A stretch of DNA of 64,000 nucleotides from Dendrolimus kikuchii. Its lineage: Eukaryota > Arthropoda > Insecta > Lepidoptera > Lasiocampidae. The notes below the pieces were generated by a model, which was not told where the DNA came from, made no database searches, and saw nothing but the letters and a program-made list of their open reading frames with translations. The stretch lies in assembly GCA_019925095.2 (NCBI GenBank), contig CM034406.1, forward strand, positions 18,270,888 through 18,334,887, in the 5' to 3' direction. Shown one piece after another: positions 33,510 through 45,045 of this stretch. The first letter of the stretch is position 1; each line of letters opens with the position of its first letter. The position numbers and the translations under genes are program-made.

Positions 33510-33812
33510 TTTTTTTTATTGCAGAAGTTCAGCAGACAAGCAGACGGCCCACTTGATGGAAAGCGGTTACCATCGCCTATGGACACTTGCAACACCAAAG
33601 GTGCTACAAATGCGCTGCTGCTCTCTTAAGGGAGACTGGAACCTGGTCATTATTGCCGGAACACAACTCAAGGTTGTTATGGCGACATACTCTAGACCAG
33701 AGGTGGTAGCCATCCAGTCGGGCAAATGCCCTACCACCTGGCTGTGGGTTGTTTTGTCGCCTCTTACGACAGGTTGCAGGAAATTGTATTCTGTCTCCGT
33801 TCCTGCACGGAT
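33510..33812 (-). repeat. Retroposon family A
   Basis: Near full length, with a short internal deletion in the ggccgcccggccgc area. Confidence 0.82.
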
Positions 33813-34280
33813 AATAATTATTGCTTGGCAACTGTAATTAATCAATTTGGAGAAGTTGCAATAAAATGCGGCAATTGTTTCGGGAATATTACTTCTAATT
33901 GTTACATATATGATTTGCCGAATATTCAATCGTTTTGGAAATTTTTCATCAATTTTCTATCTATCTCGTTTGTACGTATAACTGCGTCTCGTTTTCGCGA
34001 GAGGAACAGGCCGGCAGCGGGGGCGGGGAGGGGAATGCCTAATTTTTTAAGCTAAAGCCTAGTACATATTGCCCTAAATTGCTTGATGTAGTCGTGACTC
34101 ATAGTTGGCGAGCATTGATCGGGATTGAGCAATTTTAGTTGCTCGTGCAAGAGCACCTTAAGCCTGACCAGGTCTCTATAGACAAGTGGCATTAGCGCTA
34201 AATGAATAGAATTTAATCATAGAATTGTATAAATTCTTTCTACATTGTCGCTTTCCTAGCAAATAAATTCTTCCTTTCTT

Positions 34281-34590
34281 ATTCGTGCAGGAATGGCGAA
34301 AGAATGCAACATCCTGCGGCCGGGCGACTTGTTGTAAGGGGCGACTAAATAACCCAATGCCAGGTGGTATGGTATTTGCTCGTCTGGCCACCACCCCTGG
34401 TCTAGAGTATGCCGCCATAACAACCTTGAGTTGTGTTCCGGTGTTAATGGCCAGGCTCCAGACATCCTTTAAAGAGCAGCAACGTATTTGTAGCTTTGGT
34501 ATTGCAAATATCCATAGGCGATAGTAACCGCTTTCCATCAGGTGGACCGTCTGCCTGTCTGCAGGACTCATGCAATAAAATAAAATAAAA
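34281..34590 (+). repeat. Retroposon family A, diverged
   Basis: Full length but with more substitutions than neighbours; tail is taaaataaaa. Confidence 0.78.
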
Positions 34591-34938
34591 TCTTTTTCTT
34601 TCTTTAGAAGAAAAAATGTATGGGAAGGACATATCGTTATGCTATTCATTACGTCATTCTCATGCATTTTTATTATATTATATTCGTTTAGCGCTAACGC
34701 CACTGAGCTACAGAACCTGAGCTAATCGTATTTCGAACGATGAAAGAGAATTCCGATGGCCTAGTTCCCTCTCTCTCTCTATCCAATCTTTCCTGTCCCA
34801 TCTCCTCTATGCCAATCCTTCTGACTGATCCCTTTACCTGGTCCGTTTATCCCTTCACTCTATCCCATCCTAAAAGCTGCAACTGCGTTCGCTTCGCCTC
34901 TGGCGTTGCAAACGTTTATAGGTGATGTTAACCACCTT

Positions 34939-35236
34939 GTTTATTGCATGAGTTCAGCAGACAGAAAAATAGCCCACCTAATGGAAAGCGTGAACCATCG
35001 CCTATGGACATTTGTAACTCCAAAGGTGCTACCAATATGCTGCTGCTCACTATAGGGAGACTGGGACCTGGTGACTAATTCCGGAACACGAAGGTAGTTA
35101 TGGCGGCATACACTAGACCAGAAGTGGCAGCTATCCAGACGGGCAAATATCCTACCACCTGGCTGTGGGTTGTTTTGTCGCCTCTTACGACAGGCCGCCC
35201 CAACGCAAGAAATTGTATTCTTTCTCCGTTCCTGCA
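34939..35236 (-). repeat. Retroposon family A
   Basis: Subtype with caacgcaag. It is followed by ttcattaggtgggcctt, as also seen after the copy ending 14873, so these two copies share an extended 5' flank. Confidence 0.8.
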
Positions 35237-35330
35237 CCTTTCATTAGGTGGGCCTTAGGGTTGCTCGCCAGCTTCGAAATGAAAAATCTTAAGTAAAGCA
35301 AACCTAAATCAAGCTTAAAGAAAATAATTC

Positions 35331-35645
35331 TTTTATTTTTATTGCCGGAGTTCAGCAGACAGGCAGACGGCCCACTGGATGGAAAGCGGTTACCATCGCC
35401 TATGGACATTTGCAAAACCAAAGGTGCTACAAATGCGCTGCTGCTCTCTTAAGTGAGTCTGAAACCTGGTCACCAATGCCGGAACACAACTCAAAGTTGT
35501 TATGGCGGCACGCTCTAGACCAGGGGTGGTAGCCATCCAGTCGGGCAGACGCCCTACCACCTGGCTGTGGGTTGCTTAGTCGCCTCTTACGACAGGCCGC
35601 CCGGCCGCAGGAAATTGTATTCTTTCTCCGTTCCTGCACGGATAA
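35331..35645 (-). repeat. Retroposon family A
   Basis: Full length, in the same orientation as the copy 95 bp upstream. Its gagtctg and ccaccaatgcc variants match the copies at 31001 and 62087. Confidence 0.8.
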
Positions 35646-35919
35646 AAAGTATTTATATAAAAATAATTGTATATCCCCAAATTAAGCTAGTTACGCTTAT
35701 GTTAAGGGTAATATGCAACAGACTAATCTGGGGCCGATCCGACACACCCAGACCATAGTAAATAATTGAGAACAATTACCATATCAGGAATTGAAACCAG
35801 CGTCTCTGCGTTGCAGTGAGGTAAAAGGCTTAAGGCGTTGCGGCGAAGGCTTAGCCCGCTCAAACAAAGTGGCCGTCAAAAAAAAATTAAAGTAACAAAC
35901 TTAAAAGTCGTGTAAAAAC

Positions 35920-36590
35920 TAGGGACGGGCCGAATGTGGTTTGAACCGAATATGAACTTCGGCCGAATATTCGGTTAAAACAAAAAATTCGGCTGAACTT
36001 CAACGCACAACAACGTAACACGTCGTGACTTGATAACGCCGTAAATTTTTAAGTATGAGTAGGTGGATAAAATAATAAATTTTTAGATCGTTGAAAAAAA
36101 AAAATCACCATTTCATAATTCTAAGTTCATAATGTTAATTCGTAAAAAGTGATTTCAATCAAAATTAAAGCTGTAATTGCTGATGTCCCTTGGACGTGTT
36201 TTTTTTTTAAATTCAAGTTACGCATTATAATTAAGCAGTTGCACTACTTACTGATGTATCTTAGAGGAATAATAAGTTTTTTTTTAAGTTGATGTTTATT
36301 TAGTTAGGCAAATACTCAATCAAGAACTAATTTTATTTGTTTTTTATCACATTGCACGTTAAGGTTCCTAACTAAAATAAACCACGAGTATATAGATGTC
36401 AATTTTTATATTACGGTTATGACATATGATTTCTATTAACTTCATTCAAAATAGTGCAAGTAGATATTTTACTTTATTCTTGCACCGAATGTTCGGCATT
36501 TAAACCGAATTTCGGCCGAATGCCGAAGATCGGCTCAAGCTACCGAAATTCGGTCAAACCGAATGTAAAACGAGCTTCGGCCTATCCCTA
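35920..36590. mobile_element. hAT-like non-autonomous DNA transposon
   Basis: Terminal inverted repeats TAGGGACGGGCCGAA and, reversed at the right end, TAGGGATAGGCCGAA. Flanking 8-mers GTAAAAAC (35912-35919) and ATAAAAAC (36591-36598) match at 7 of 8, the hAT duplication length. Sub-terminal ttcggccgaat motifs repeat in both directions. No ORF. Confidence 0.75.
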
Positions 36591-37261
36591 ATAAAAACAT
36601 AAAAACCCGTGTTTTTGACGGGACTTAATATTGTTGTACAGTATACTTGATATTCTATTCCTAACTTGTAATACAAGTCGGAGGCGTAGTTTAGGGGTGG
36701 TTTGCACTAATAAAACTCAGTGGGGTGGAAGTTAGCCGTGCAGATAAATAAGCGGGTGGGGTGCGCCGGCCGTAAACACCCTTCGCACAATTTGTGTATC
36801 AACATTCAAGCTCTATTGTTCGGAAAAGGAAAGTGGATGACGAATTCTCAACAAAATGGAAAATAGCATTCCTCTTCATTCTTTATTGTATACAAAAAGT
36901 TACATAGAAAATTATACAATAGTGGTGATGAACAAAGGCGAGCTTAACCCTAAAAGAGTTTTCTGCCAGCAAACCTATAAGTCTGGCGAGAAGGGGAGAA
37001 GCAAAAGGCAGGGTTGTTTACACAAAGATATTTTATGATTTAACTATGTACCTAATATATAATATAAAGAGATTACCAAAAATAAATTATATACAAGATA
37101 CACTTAAGTTACATATTGTTAGCTTGCAACCAACAACAGTCTAGATTTTCTTTCATCAGTAAATAATAGCCTGTGTTTGACGGCTGGTAACCCTGTTTTT
37201 ATTTTGAATAGAGGGTAGCAAAAAATACAATTCAATCGATACCGTGAGTTACATTTTGTCA

Positions 37262-37390
37262 TGAATGAATGAATGAATGAAAACACTTTATTGTTCACCA
37301 AAAATTTAAACTTAACAACTAGATACAATAAATGTTGAACAAAGGGCGGCCTTATTGCTTAAAGCGATCTCTTCCAGGCAACCCCTTAAA
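37262..37390 (-). repeat. LINE 3' end of the same type
   Basis: (GAAT)n tail, ctttattgttcacc and gggcggccttattgcttaaa. Confidence 0.72.
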
Positions 37391-37499
37391 CTAAGGAAAA
37401 TATTAAAACATGACAGTGGCGGTGTAGACAATAAATAATATAAAATGTTCAAAATATATAAAATAAATAAAAATCTTTATTATATACTATATAAACACA

Positions 37500-37735
37500 G
37501 TACATATCACAATACATACAGTACTATTATACCTGAGAGGACCAGAAATAATTAAAAACCATGATTTTAAAAGAGGATACTGACTTAGCTTGTCTGATGT
37601 TGAGTGGCAGTGAGTTCCATAAACGGACAGCCTGTAGTGTGAAGGAGTTGTCAACGAAGGAGGAGTTGTCACTGATGTTTTCGACTTCAAAACCTAAAAA
37701 GAACATTATCCCGTTTGAAACGCGCAAGTAGACGT
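37500..37735 (-). pseudogene. LINE C terminus
   Basis: The minus strand reads SFTLQAVRLWNSLPLNIRQA, the common end of CR1/Jockey-type LINE proteins. Confidence 0.68.
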
Positions 37736-37969
37736 AATTGCCCTGATAATTACGAATCAGATAAATTGGAAAAGGAGGAGCTATAATAAAGAATAGTTGA
37801 CTCAGTTGTAGAAACTAAATTGTGAACCGCTTATTAAAATGTAAGTAAACGCCATGCTGTTTTGTTACGTATTATGGTAAAGAAAATAGATAATTATGTT
37901 CGTAAATATTAAGTAGTTGTTTTTCTATTGCCAACCCATTAAACTTGGAACTGTGACTAACAGTATATA

Positions 37970-38340
37970 TAAACATATGAGGATATATTAAGCCAGACAG
38001 TGGCTCTTTGACTTTTATTTTTAAAACTGCTCTCCGATGAACTATCTCGGATCATATGTGGCAGGGCGTTCCATAGTCTAACTGCGTGGACGGAGAAAGA
38101 ACCACTATAACATGGCGATGAATGTGTGGGGGTGCTTTGAGACGAAGAGATTCAGAAGTTCTACAATGTTTGTCCGAAGAAATAAGAAATTCAAAACGTT
38201 AATGAACATAGGTAGGAGAAAGAGGGTTATGTAAGATTTTAAAATCTGGCGAATGTCTTTTCTTGCGATACACACTCAGGCCATGGATATGGGGGGAGCC
38301 CAACTGGCAGCGCCTAATGCCGCCTGCACGAATATGTGTG
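37970..38340 (-). pseudogene. LINE C terminus
   Basis: The minus strand reads LISSDKHCRTSESLRLKAPP, then after a shift AVRLWNALPHMIRDSSSESS. Frames are damaged. Confidence 0.65.
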
Positions 38341-38573
38341 GTACTCTCGTATGGTATGGTACTACCCACTAAACCTAACCTGCGCCCCGAAGATGATACA
38401 CCTTGTTAGAACGCCCCGGGATCTGGAACACAGTTACTGCACCGTGACCTTCTTGTTTGCTAGATTGGTACAACCCCGGGAGCAGGGTAGCACCATTCAT
38501 GAAACCCTAAAAACAAGTGTAGAAAATCATTGTACTTTGATTTTCTATACTTGCTTATAGAGATCTATACCAA

Positions 38574-38765
38574 TTTTTTTTTATTGCAGGAGATTAGCAG
38601 ACAGGCAGACGGTCCACTTGACGGAAAGCGGTTACCATCGCCTATGGACATTTGCAACACCAAAGTGGCTACAAATGCGCTGCTGCTCTCTTAAGGGAGA
38701 CTGGAACCTGGTCACTAATGCCGGAACACAACTCAAGGTTGTTATGGCGACATACTTTAGACCAG
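38574..38765 (-). repeat. Retroposon family A, 5'-truncated
   Basis: Poly-T start; the copy ends at catactttagacca. Confidence 0.8.
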
Positions 38766-38869
38766 ACAAATTCAAGAAACTGCTCATAAATACTCCCTTT
38801 TTCCAAGCTTTTATGTTGAGATAGAATCTCACAAGCTGATTTAGACCCAGTTCCTTTAAATTTATGATT

Positions 38870-39270
38870 TTCTTTTGCATGCTTGTTCAGTCCTGCTAAC
38901 AATATTGAAAAATGAAAAAAGCAAAAGATTTTGTTTTGTTTTATAGTTGCAAGCTTAATTAGAATCTCAGTACCTTGAGACTTAAGACTTTACAATTTTG
39001 AAAGCTTCTTCAATCCTGCTAACAATATTGAAAAATGAAAAAAAAAAGGATTTTTTTGTTTTATAGTTGCAAGCTTAATTAGAACCTCAGTTCCTTGAGA
39101 CTTACGATTTTACAATTTTGAAAGCTTCGTCAGTACTGCTAACAATATTGATGATGAAAAAGCAAAATATTTTTGTTTGTTTTGTAGTTGCATGCTTAAT
39201 TAGAACCTCAGTTCCTTGAGACTTACGACTTTACTATTTTGCAAAGTTCTTTAGTCCTGATGGCAATATT
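38870..39270. repeat. About 120-bp tandem array, three to four units
   Basis: cctgctaacaatattg recurs at about 38893, 39013, 39132 and 39253, each with gttgcaagcttaattagaa between. Confidence 0.85.
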
Positions 39271-39479
39271 TGAACAGAATACGGGGAGCGGATAATATTA
39301 CAATTATATATTCGTAATATAAGTAGTCTTGTCAAAATGGCTACCAAACCCAAAAGTTTATTTTCAATCCCACGTCTTGCATATGTGCAACACAAACATG
39401 CGTCTGTGGAACAGAGGTAATCAACCCAGGATACCACGTCCTTTCTTGCCACCGCAATGCCGGCAAATGGTCACGCCAC

Positions 39480-40190
39480 GCCGCCTTGACTGATGTTTTA
39501 GGCGCCTACCACCGCTAACGTGTCGGCTTTATTGGAGCCGAACGGTATTGCGTGTGACGATGATAAGCGTCCTGACGGAATGACTCTGGTTCCCTGGCAA
39601 ATTGGCAAGCCTTTGATGTGGGATGCGACCTGCGTAGACACGTGGCCGCATCGCATTTACCCATTTGCCGGGTGGTGAGGCATTTGCCCGACTGGATGGC
39701 TACCACCCCTGGTCTAAAGTATGTCGCCATAACAACCTTGAGTTGTGTTCCGGCATTAGTGACCAGGTTCCAGTCTACCTTAAAAGAGCAGCAGCGCATT
39801 TGTAGCAACTTTGGTGTTGCAAATGTCCATAGGCGATGGTAACCGCTTTCCATCGAGTGGACCGTCTGCCTGTCTGTTGATCTCCTGCAATAAAAAATAA
39901 AAAAACACATCTAGATCAGCCGGTTCGGCAGCGTAAGCAGCTGAATCACTCAAGTGGCGCAAATGTAGAACCCTCAGTGAGAGTTATATGTTCGTGCCCT
40001 TTGCTGTTGCGACGCTTGGACCGTGGGGTCCTGAGACCATGAGCCTCTACCAAAATTTATCAAAACTACTAATTGACTCTTCAGGTGATCAGAAGGTGCC
40101 TACCTCGGGCAACGGATCAGTATGGCGATCCACCGAGGAAACGTAACCAGCCTTCTGGGCGCACCTTACCCATAGAAGACGGTGATCTAG
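39480..40190 (+). pseudogene. LINE C-terminal remnant split by retroposon A
   Basis: Reads [20 protein letters not shown] and WDATCVDTW, then the retroposon at 39667-39905, then VPFAVATLGPWGPETMSLY and SSGDQK. The same family as the protease-intron LINE scrap. Confidence 0.72.
39667..39905 (+). repeat. Retroposon family A nested in a LINE
   Basis: 5'-truncated copy interrupting a LINE C-terminal region that reads on both sides (39540-39650 and 39908-40130). Confidence 0.82.
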
Positions 40191-40282
40191 GTTCAGTATT
40201 CTGAAACTCTTCAGCAAACATGCCTAGCTCTAATAATTTTATATAATATTAAAATGGGTGGAAGGAAAAATAAAAGTAATTA

Positions 40283-41947
40283 TCAGTCAAGTTGGTTTGT
40301 GTTCCGTTGTACGCAGAAAGAGCTCACAGTGTCCTGAGGTCTGGCAGCTGGTTTTTGCTGGGTTTGGGTCTTAATAGTTTTGATAATTGGATCCCAAACA
40401 GGTGGTACTTGCCAACCATCTTCTCTATTGAAATTTGGGTGTTTTTTGATTTCAATAGCCTCACGCATCATTCTAGGTATGAAACGATTCTCTTTCGCGA
40501 GGATTTGTGGGTTATCGAATCTGATGTAGTGGTTGGGTTTATCCAGCGTGTGTTCACTGATCGCAGACTTCGTAGACCTTGTGTGTTTCATGTCAGCAAT
40601 GTGTTCTTTTACTCGTGTTTTTATGCTCCTCTTTGTTTGCCCAATGTATGACAATCCCCACTCACAATCAAGCTTGTAAACTCCTGCATCCTGGAGTGGG
40701 ATATTGCATTTCACAGGTCTCAGAAATTGGGTAATCTTTTTCTGCGGCTTGAAATATGTTTTGATTGAAGCTCGCCTGAGGATGTGGCCAATTCTGTCTG
40801 TGACCCCCTTGATGTAGGGTAGGGTAGCAGGGCACCGCTCAACTGAAGGTGGTTTGGGGCCCTTGTGACGTTGGTGTGGAGTCTTCAGCTGATTGCGTTG
40901 TAGAACTCGCTTGACATGCTGAAGCTCTCCAGCTATGTGGTTCTCGTCACAAATTTTCCGTGCTCTCTGAAACAAAGATTTGCCCACGGTAGCTAACTGA
41001 CTAGGATGGTGGTGAGACGAACCATTAAGGTATTTATCTGTATGGGTAGGTTTCCTATACACCGTATGACCAAGAGTATTGTCAGGGTTCCTTAGGATGA
41101 GCACATCCAGAAAAGCTAATTTATTATTTGCCTCTAGTTCCATAGTAAATTTAATATTACTGCTAATGGAATTGAGATGATCTAGAAATGCAGAGACTTT
41201 ATCGTTTGGGAGGACGGCAAAAGTATCGTCTACGTACCTTTTATACATCTTCGGCTTAGCCGGAGCGGTATCCAGTGCCTTCTGCTCGAAGTCTTCCATA
41301 AAAATGTCAGCTACGACAGGAGACACCGGTGAGCCCATGGCTACACCGTTGATTTGGTCGTAGAAGCCGTAGTCCCACACGAAATAGCCAGATGTGAGGC
41401 AATGTTTTAGTAGATCTGCATATTCCTCAGGCATGTTGTTATCTATTAGCTTCCTTTTGACAATCTCAATGCAGTCTTCCACTGGTAAACTGGTAAATAA
41501 GGACTGGACATCAAAACTGACTAGTACTTCATCCTCAGCCAATGTCAAATTTTCAATTGCGCTGATGAAGTCGAAGGAATCCTTGACATGGTAGGGTGTG
41601 TTGCCGCGGAGATTGTTGAGTGTCTTCGCGAGATGTTGTGCCAGTCTGTATGTTGGTGAGTCAAGCTGGCTAACTATAGGGCGCAAGGGTATGTTGTTTT
41701 TGTGAAGTTTAGGTAACCCATACAGTTTAGGCGCTTTGGCGCAAGATGGTGTGAGTGCGGATACGTCTAAGCTTAATTTTTCGGAGTGTTTTTTCATAAC
41801 CGCGATTGTTTGTTTGGTTACTTTATCCGTGGGGTCAGTTTTGACCTTTTTATAAGTGCTTTCGTCCGATAAAAGATCTTGTATTTTACTATTGTAATCA
41901 GACGTATCCATGACGACGGTCGCGTTACCTTTATCTGCACGGAGCAC
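40283..41947 (-). CDS. Penelope-like reverse transcriptase with GIY-YIG endonuclease (554-residue part)
   Basis: Reverse transcriptase motifs appear in order: ADKGNATVV (residues about 4-12), PKLHKN with PLRPIVS (79-93), SFDVQSLFTSLP (144-155, first catalytic Asp), GVAMGSPVSPVVAD (202-214) and YVDD (238-241). A C-terminal GIY-YIG nuclease follows: GVYKLDCEWGLSYIGQTKRS (422-441) with Glu in REAIEI (495-500). This domain order defines Penelope-like elements, which copy RNA into DNA at nicked chromosomal ends. The reading frame extends upstream through one TAA at 41990-41992 into the 296-residue part, so ATG-like starts here are artefacts of that stop. Confidence 0.92.
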   Translation of the reverse strand: MLRADKGNATVVMDTSDYNSKIQDLLSDESTYKKVKTDPTDKVTKQTIAVMKKHSEKLSLDVSALTPSCAKAPKLYGLPKLHKNNIPLRPIVSQLDSPTYRLAQHLAKTLNNLRGNTPYHVKDSFDFISAIENLTLAEDEVLVSFDVQSLFTSLPVEDCIEIVKRKLIDNNMPEEYADLLKHCLTSGYFVWDYGFYDQINGVAMGSPVSPVVADIFMEDFEQKALDTAPAKPKMYKRYVDDTFAVLPNDKVSAFLDHLNSISSNIKFTMELEANNKLAFLDVLILRNPDNTLGHTVYRKPTHTDKYLNGSSHHHPSQLATVGKSLFQRARKICDENHIAGELQHVKRVLQRNQLKTPHQRHKGPKPPSVERCPATLPYIKGVTDRIGHILRRASIKTYFKPQKKITQFLRPVKCNIPLQDAGVYKLDCEWGLSYIGQTKRSIKTRVKEHIADMKHTRSTKSAISEHTLDKPNHYIRFDNPQILAKENRFIPRMMREAIEIKKHPNFNREDGWQVPPVWDPIIKTIKTQTQQKPAARPQDTVSSFCVQRNTNQLD

Positions 41948-41989
41948 GGTTATTTCTGGTTTATTGCGAATGTTTTTTAAGGCAATATA

Positions 41990-42880
41990 TTAAGCACGAG
42001 TGAGATTCGGTTTGGGTAGACGACTACGGCGTAAAACCGATGAGATATCTTGTCGTATAGCTTCCGCATCCTCTTTCTGCATGCTGTTCCTTACCAGACA
42101 TTCCTCTACGTTGCAGATTATGTTTTCAAAAGGTATTTTTCGCGGGGTTATTGCGTAATTAAGGCCTTTTTCTAATACCGAAACGGTGTTTTTATCGAAT
42201 GTTTGTTTTGACAGGTTAACCACCGACAGTGACATATGATTAGTGGTCGCGTTTCCGTGCACATCAACAATTGCTTCACCATTGAGCTCAGGTATATTTT
42301 GCGCGTTCCTTGTACCAAGATGTTTGTTTTGGTTTGTTAGCATTTGGTTGTATTTTGAAATTTGGCGGTTTTTTAGTTGTTCATATTTGACCTTTGCTCT
42401 CTTGTTAACAATATCAATGTGGTTTTGGAAATCTTCTGTCGATAGTATTACCTGTATTTCATTGTTTTGCGTCTCGATAGCTCTATCTACGTGGTTCAAA
42501 TTTAAACGGTGTTGGCGGATAAGGCATCTTAATAACTTTAAACTAGCCTGGCGTAGAATGCTGGCGCTTCCCGATATATCTTTTTTAGATGTTAATTTTA
42601 CACATACCGGTATAATATTATTATCGCGACACCTTTTTAAGAAATTTAACGATGTCAGTAAACGCGCATGTTTTGTTTTTAGGCACTCACACCGCCGAAT
42701 TTTATTTGCGATTTCCAGACCGTACTGGTTCACATAATATTTTCTTAAGTTTTCGCGACTTGTATACATAATAAAACTACGTTTTAACGGTTTTAAGCGC
42801 GGTAATTTTATTTGATTTTGGTTTTTCCGACGTTTCGGCCACTTTTCAGTGGCCGTGATCACGGAAGACAAAGATGTCAA
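41990..42880 (-). pseudogene. N-terminal part of the Penelope-like polyprotein, ended by an in-frame stop
   Basis: It lies in the same frame as the reverse transcriptase at 40283-41947, and no other stop separates them. It is Lys/Arg-rich and holds a cysteine-bearing segment (RRCECLKTKHARLL). The likely true start is the internal Met of MYTSRENLRKYYVNQYG (near 42770), because the same start recurs in the fold-back copy at 20133. Upstream residues lie in the terminal repeat. With the single TAA read through, the whole frame would be 865 residues, about normal for this class. Confidence 0.8.
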
Positions 42881-43177
42881 GTGTCAACGAGTATTGTTAA
42901 AGTTTTATTTAGCCTACCGCCAACTTATTAATTTTAATTATTTAATTTTTAATTTTGTTTATGGTTATTATTTAATCTATGGGAGCCTAATCTAATTTAC
43001 TACCGCTTCGCAACATGTTATGGCTTGAAGAGAAGAAGCGGCGCAAGAAACTCTTCAGCAAACATGCCTAGCTCTAATAATTTTATATAATATTAAAATG
43101 GGTGGAAGGAAAAATAAAAGTAATTATCAGTCAAGTTGGTTTGTGTTCCGTTGTACGCAGAAAGAGCTCACAGTGTC
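42768..43177 (-). repeat. Penelope terminal repeat, left inverted arm
   Basis: Pairs with 44346-44755. It contains a small hairpin in the area ggccacttttcagtggcc (about 42836-42853) and the motif gccgaaacgtcgg on the minus strand. Confidence 0.85.
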
Positions 43178-44425
43178 CTGAGGTCTGGCAGCTGGTTTTT
43201 GCTGGGTTTGGGTCTTAATAGTTTTGATAATTGGATCCCAAACAGGTGGTACTTGCCAACCATCTTCTCTATTGAAATTTGGGTGTTTTTTGATTTCAAT
43301 AGCCTCACGCATCATTCTAGGTATGAAACGATTCTCTTTCGCGAGGATTTGTGGGTTATCGAATCTGATGTAGTGGTTGGGTTTATCCAGCGTGTGTTCA
43401 CTGATCGCAGACTTCGTAGACCTTGTGTGTTTCATGTCAGCAATGTGTTCTTTTACTCGTGTTTTTATGCTCCTCTTTGTTTGCCCAATGTATGACAATC
43501 CCCACTCACAATCAAGCTTGTAAACTCCTGCATCCTGGAGTGGGATATTGCATTTCACAGGTCTCAGAAATTGGGTAATCTTTTTCTGCGGCTTGAAATA
43601 TGTTTTGATTGAAGCTCGCCTGAGGATGTGGCCAATTCTGTCTGTGACCCCCTTGATGTAGGGTAGGGTAGCAGGGCACCGCTCAACTGAAGGTGGTTTG
43701 GGGCCCTTGTGACGTTGGTGTGGAGTCTTCAGCTGATTGCGTTGTAGAACTCGCTTGACATGCTGAAGCTCTCCAGCTATGTGGTTCTCGTCACAAATTT
43801 TCCGTGCTCTCTGAAACAAAGATTTGCCCACGGTAGCTAACTGACTAGGATGGTGGTGAGACGAACCATTAAGGTATTTATCTGTATGGGTAGGTTTCCT
43901 ATACACCGTATGACCAAGAGTATTGTCAGGGTTCCTTAGGATGAGCACATCCAGAAAAGCTAATTTATTATTTGCCTCTAGTTCCATAGTAAATTTAATA
44001 TTACTGCTAATGGAATTGAGATGATCTAGAAATGCAGAGACTTTATCGTTTGGGAGGACGGCAAAAGTATCGTCTACGTACCTTTTATACATCTTCGGCT
44101 TAGCCGGAGCGGTATCCAGTGCCTTCTGCTCGAAGTCTTCCATAAAAATGTCAGCTACGACAGGAGACACCGGTGAGCCCATGGCTACACCGTTGATTTG
44201 GTCGTAGAAGCCGTAGTCCCACACGAAATAGCCAGATGTGAGGCAATGTTTTAGTAGATCTGCATATTCCTCAGGCATGTTGTTATCTATTAGCTTCCTT
44301 TTGACAATCTCAATGCAGTCTTCCACTGGTAAACTGGTAAATAAGGACACTGTGACCTCTTTCTGCGTACAACGGAACACAAACCAACTTGACTGATAAT
44401 TACTTTTATTTTTCCTTCCACCCAT
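43127..44425 (-). pseudogene. Second, 5'-truncated Penelope-like coding copy
   Basis: From TSLPVEDC onward it matches 40283-41491 at every residue, including YVDD and GIY-YIG. The N-terminal end (MGGRKNKSNYQSSWFVFRCT) is not original: it is read through the junction at about 44346 from the inverted terminal segment. The first catalytic Asp and fingers motifs are missing, so it cannot be active. Confidence 0.88.
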
Positions 44426-44755
44426 TTTAATATTATATAAAATTATTAGAGCTAGGCATGTTTGCTGAAGAGTTTCTTGCGCCGCTTCTTCTCTTCAAGC
44501 CATAACATGTTGCGAAGCGGTAGTAAATTAGATTAGGCTCCCATAGATTAAATAATAACCATAAACAAAATTAAAAATTAAATAATTAAAATTAATAAGT
44601 TGGCGGTAGGCTAAATAAAACTTTAACAATACTCGTTGACACTTGACATCTTTGTCTTCCGTGATCACGGCCACTGAAAAGTGGCCGAAACGTCGGAAAA
44701 ACCAAAATCAAATAAAATTACCGCGCTTAAAACCGTTAAAACGTAGTTTTATTAT
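44346..44755 (+). repeat. Penelope terminal repeat, right inverted arm
   Basis: Reverse complement of 42768-43177; the visible difference is near the junction (gaggtcac versus gagctcac). It directly abuts the truncated reverse transcriptase. Confidence 0.85.
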
Positions 44756-45045
44756 AAATAAACTAGTCACATTTCACAATACGTAATCAGTTTTGGGAAG
44801 TCAAACAGAAGTGCGTCACGGTAAACCAAATTAGTTTTTCACATTTCCTTGAGGGAAATGCGTTTGGCATATGAATGTATGAATACGAATGTGTTACATT
44901 ATACATGGTTTGTCATTTGTATAGATGTTGGTGCGTATTGTCTTTTCCTATTATACTTTCGCCGTTCGTTGTAGTAAATGAGATGGAATAGAGAGAGATA
45001 AATGATTTTAGATATAGATAATTCTTTATTGTACACCAAAGCATA

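Larger units (their letters stand above)
40203..44755 (-). mobile_element. Penelope-like retroelement cluster: tandem copies plus inverted terminal segment
   Basis: Two copies lie head-to-tail on the minus strand. Copy A (40203 to about 43040) keeps almost the whole coding region. Copy B (about 43048 to 44345) is 5'-truncated inside the reverse transcriptase. Its truncated end is fused to an inverted copy of the terminal region: 44346-44755 is the reverse complement of 42768-43177, 410 bp with almost no mismatch. Tandem and inverted terminal repeats (pLTRs) are a known trait of Penelope-like elements. The coding parts of A and B look identical, so the insertion is recent. Confidence 0.88.

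Noticed and set aside
40292..40651. 119-codon plus-strand frame, repeated at 43136-43495
   Set aside because: It is exactly antisense to the GIY-YIG end of the Penelope frame and is repeated only because that element is repeated.
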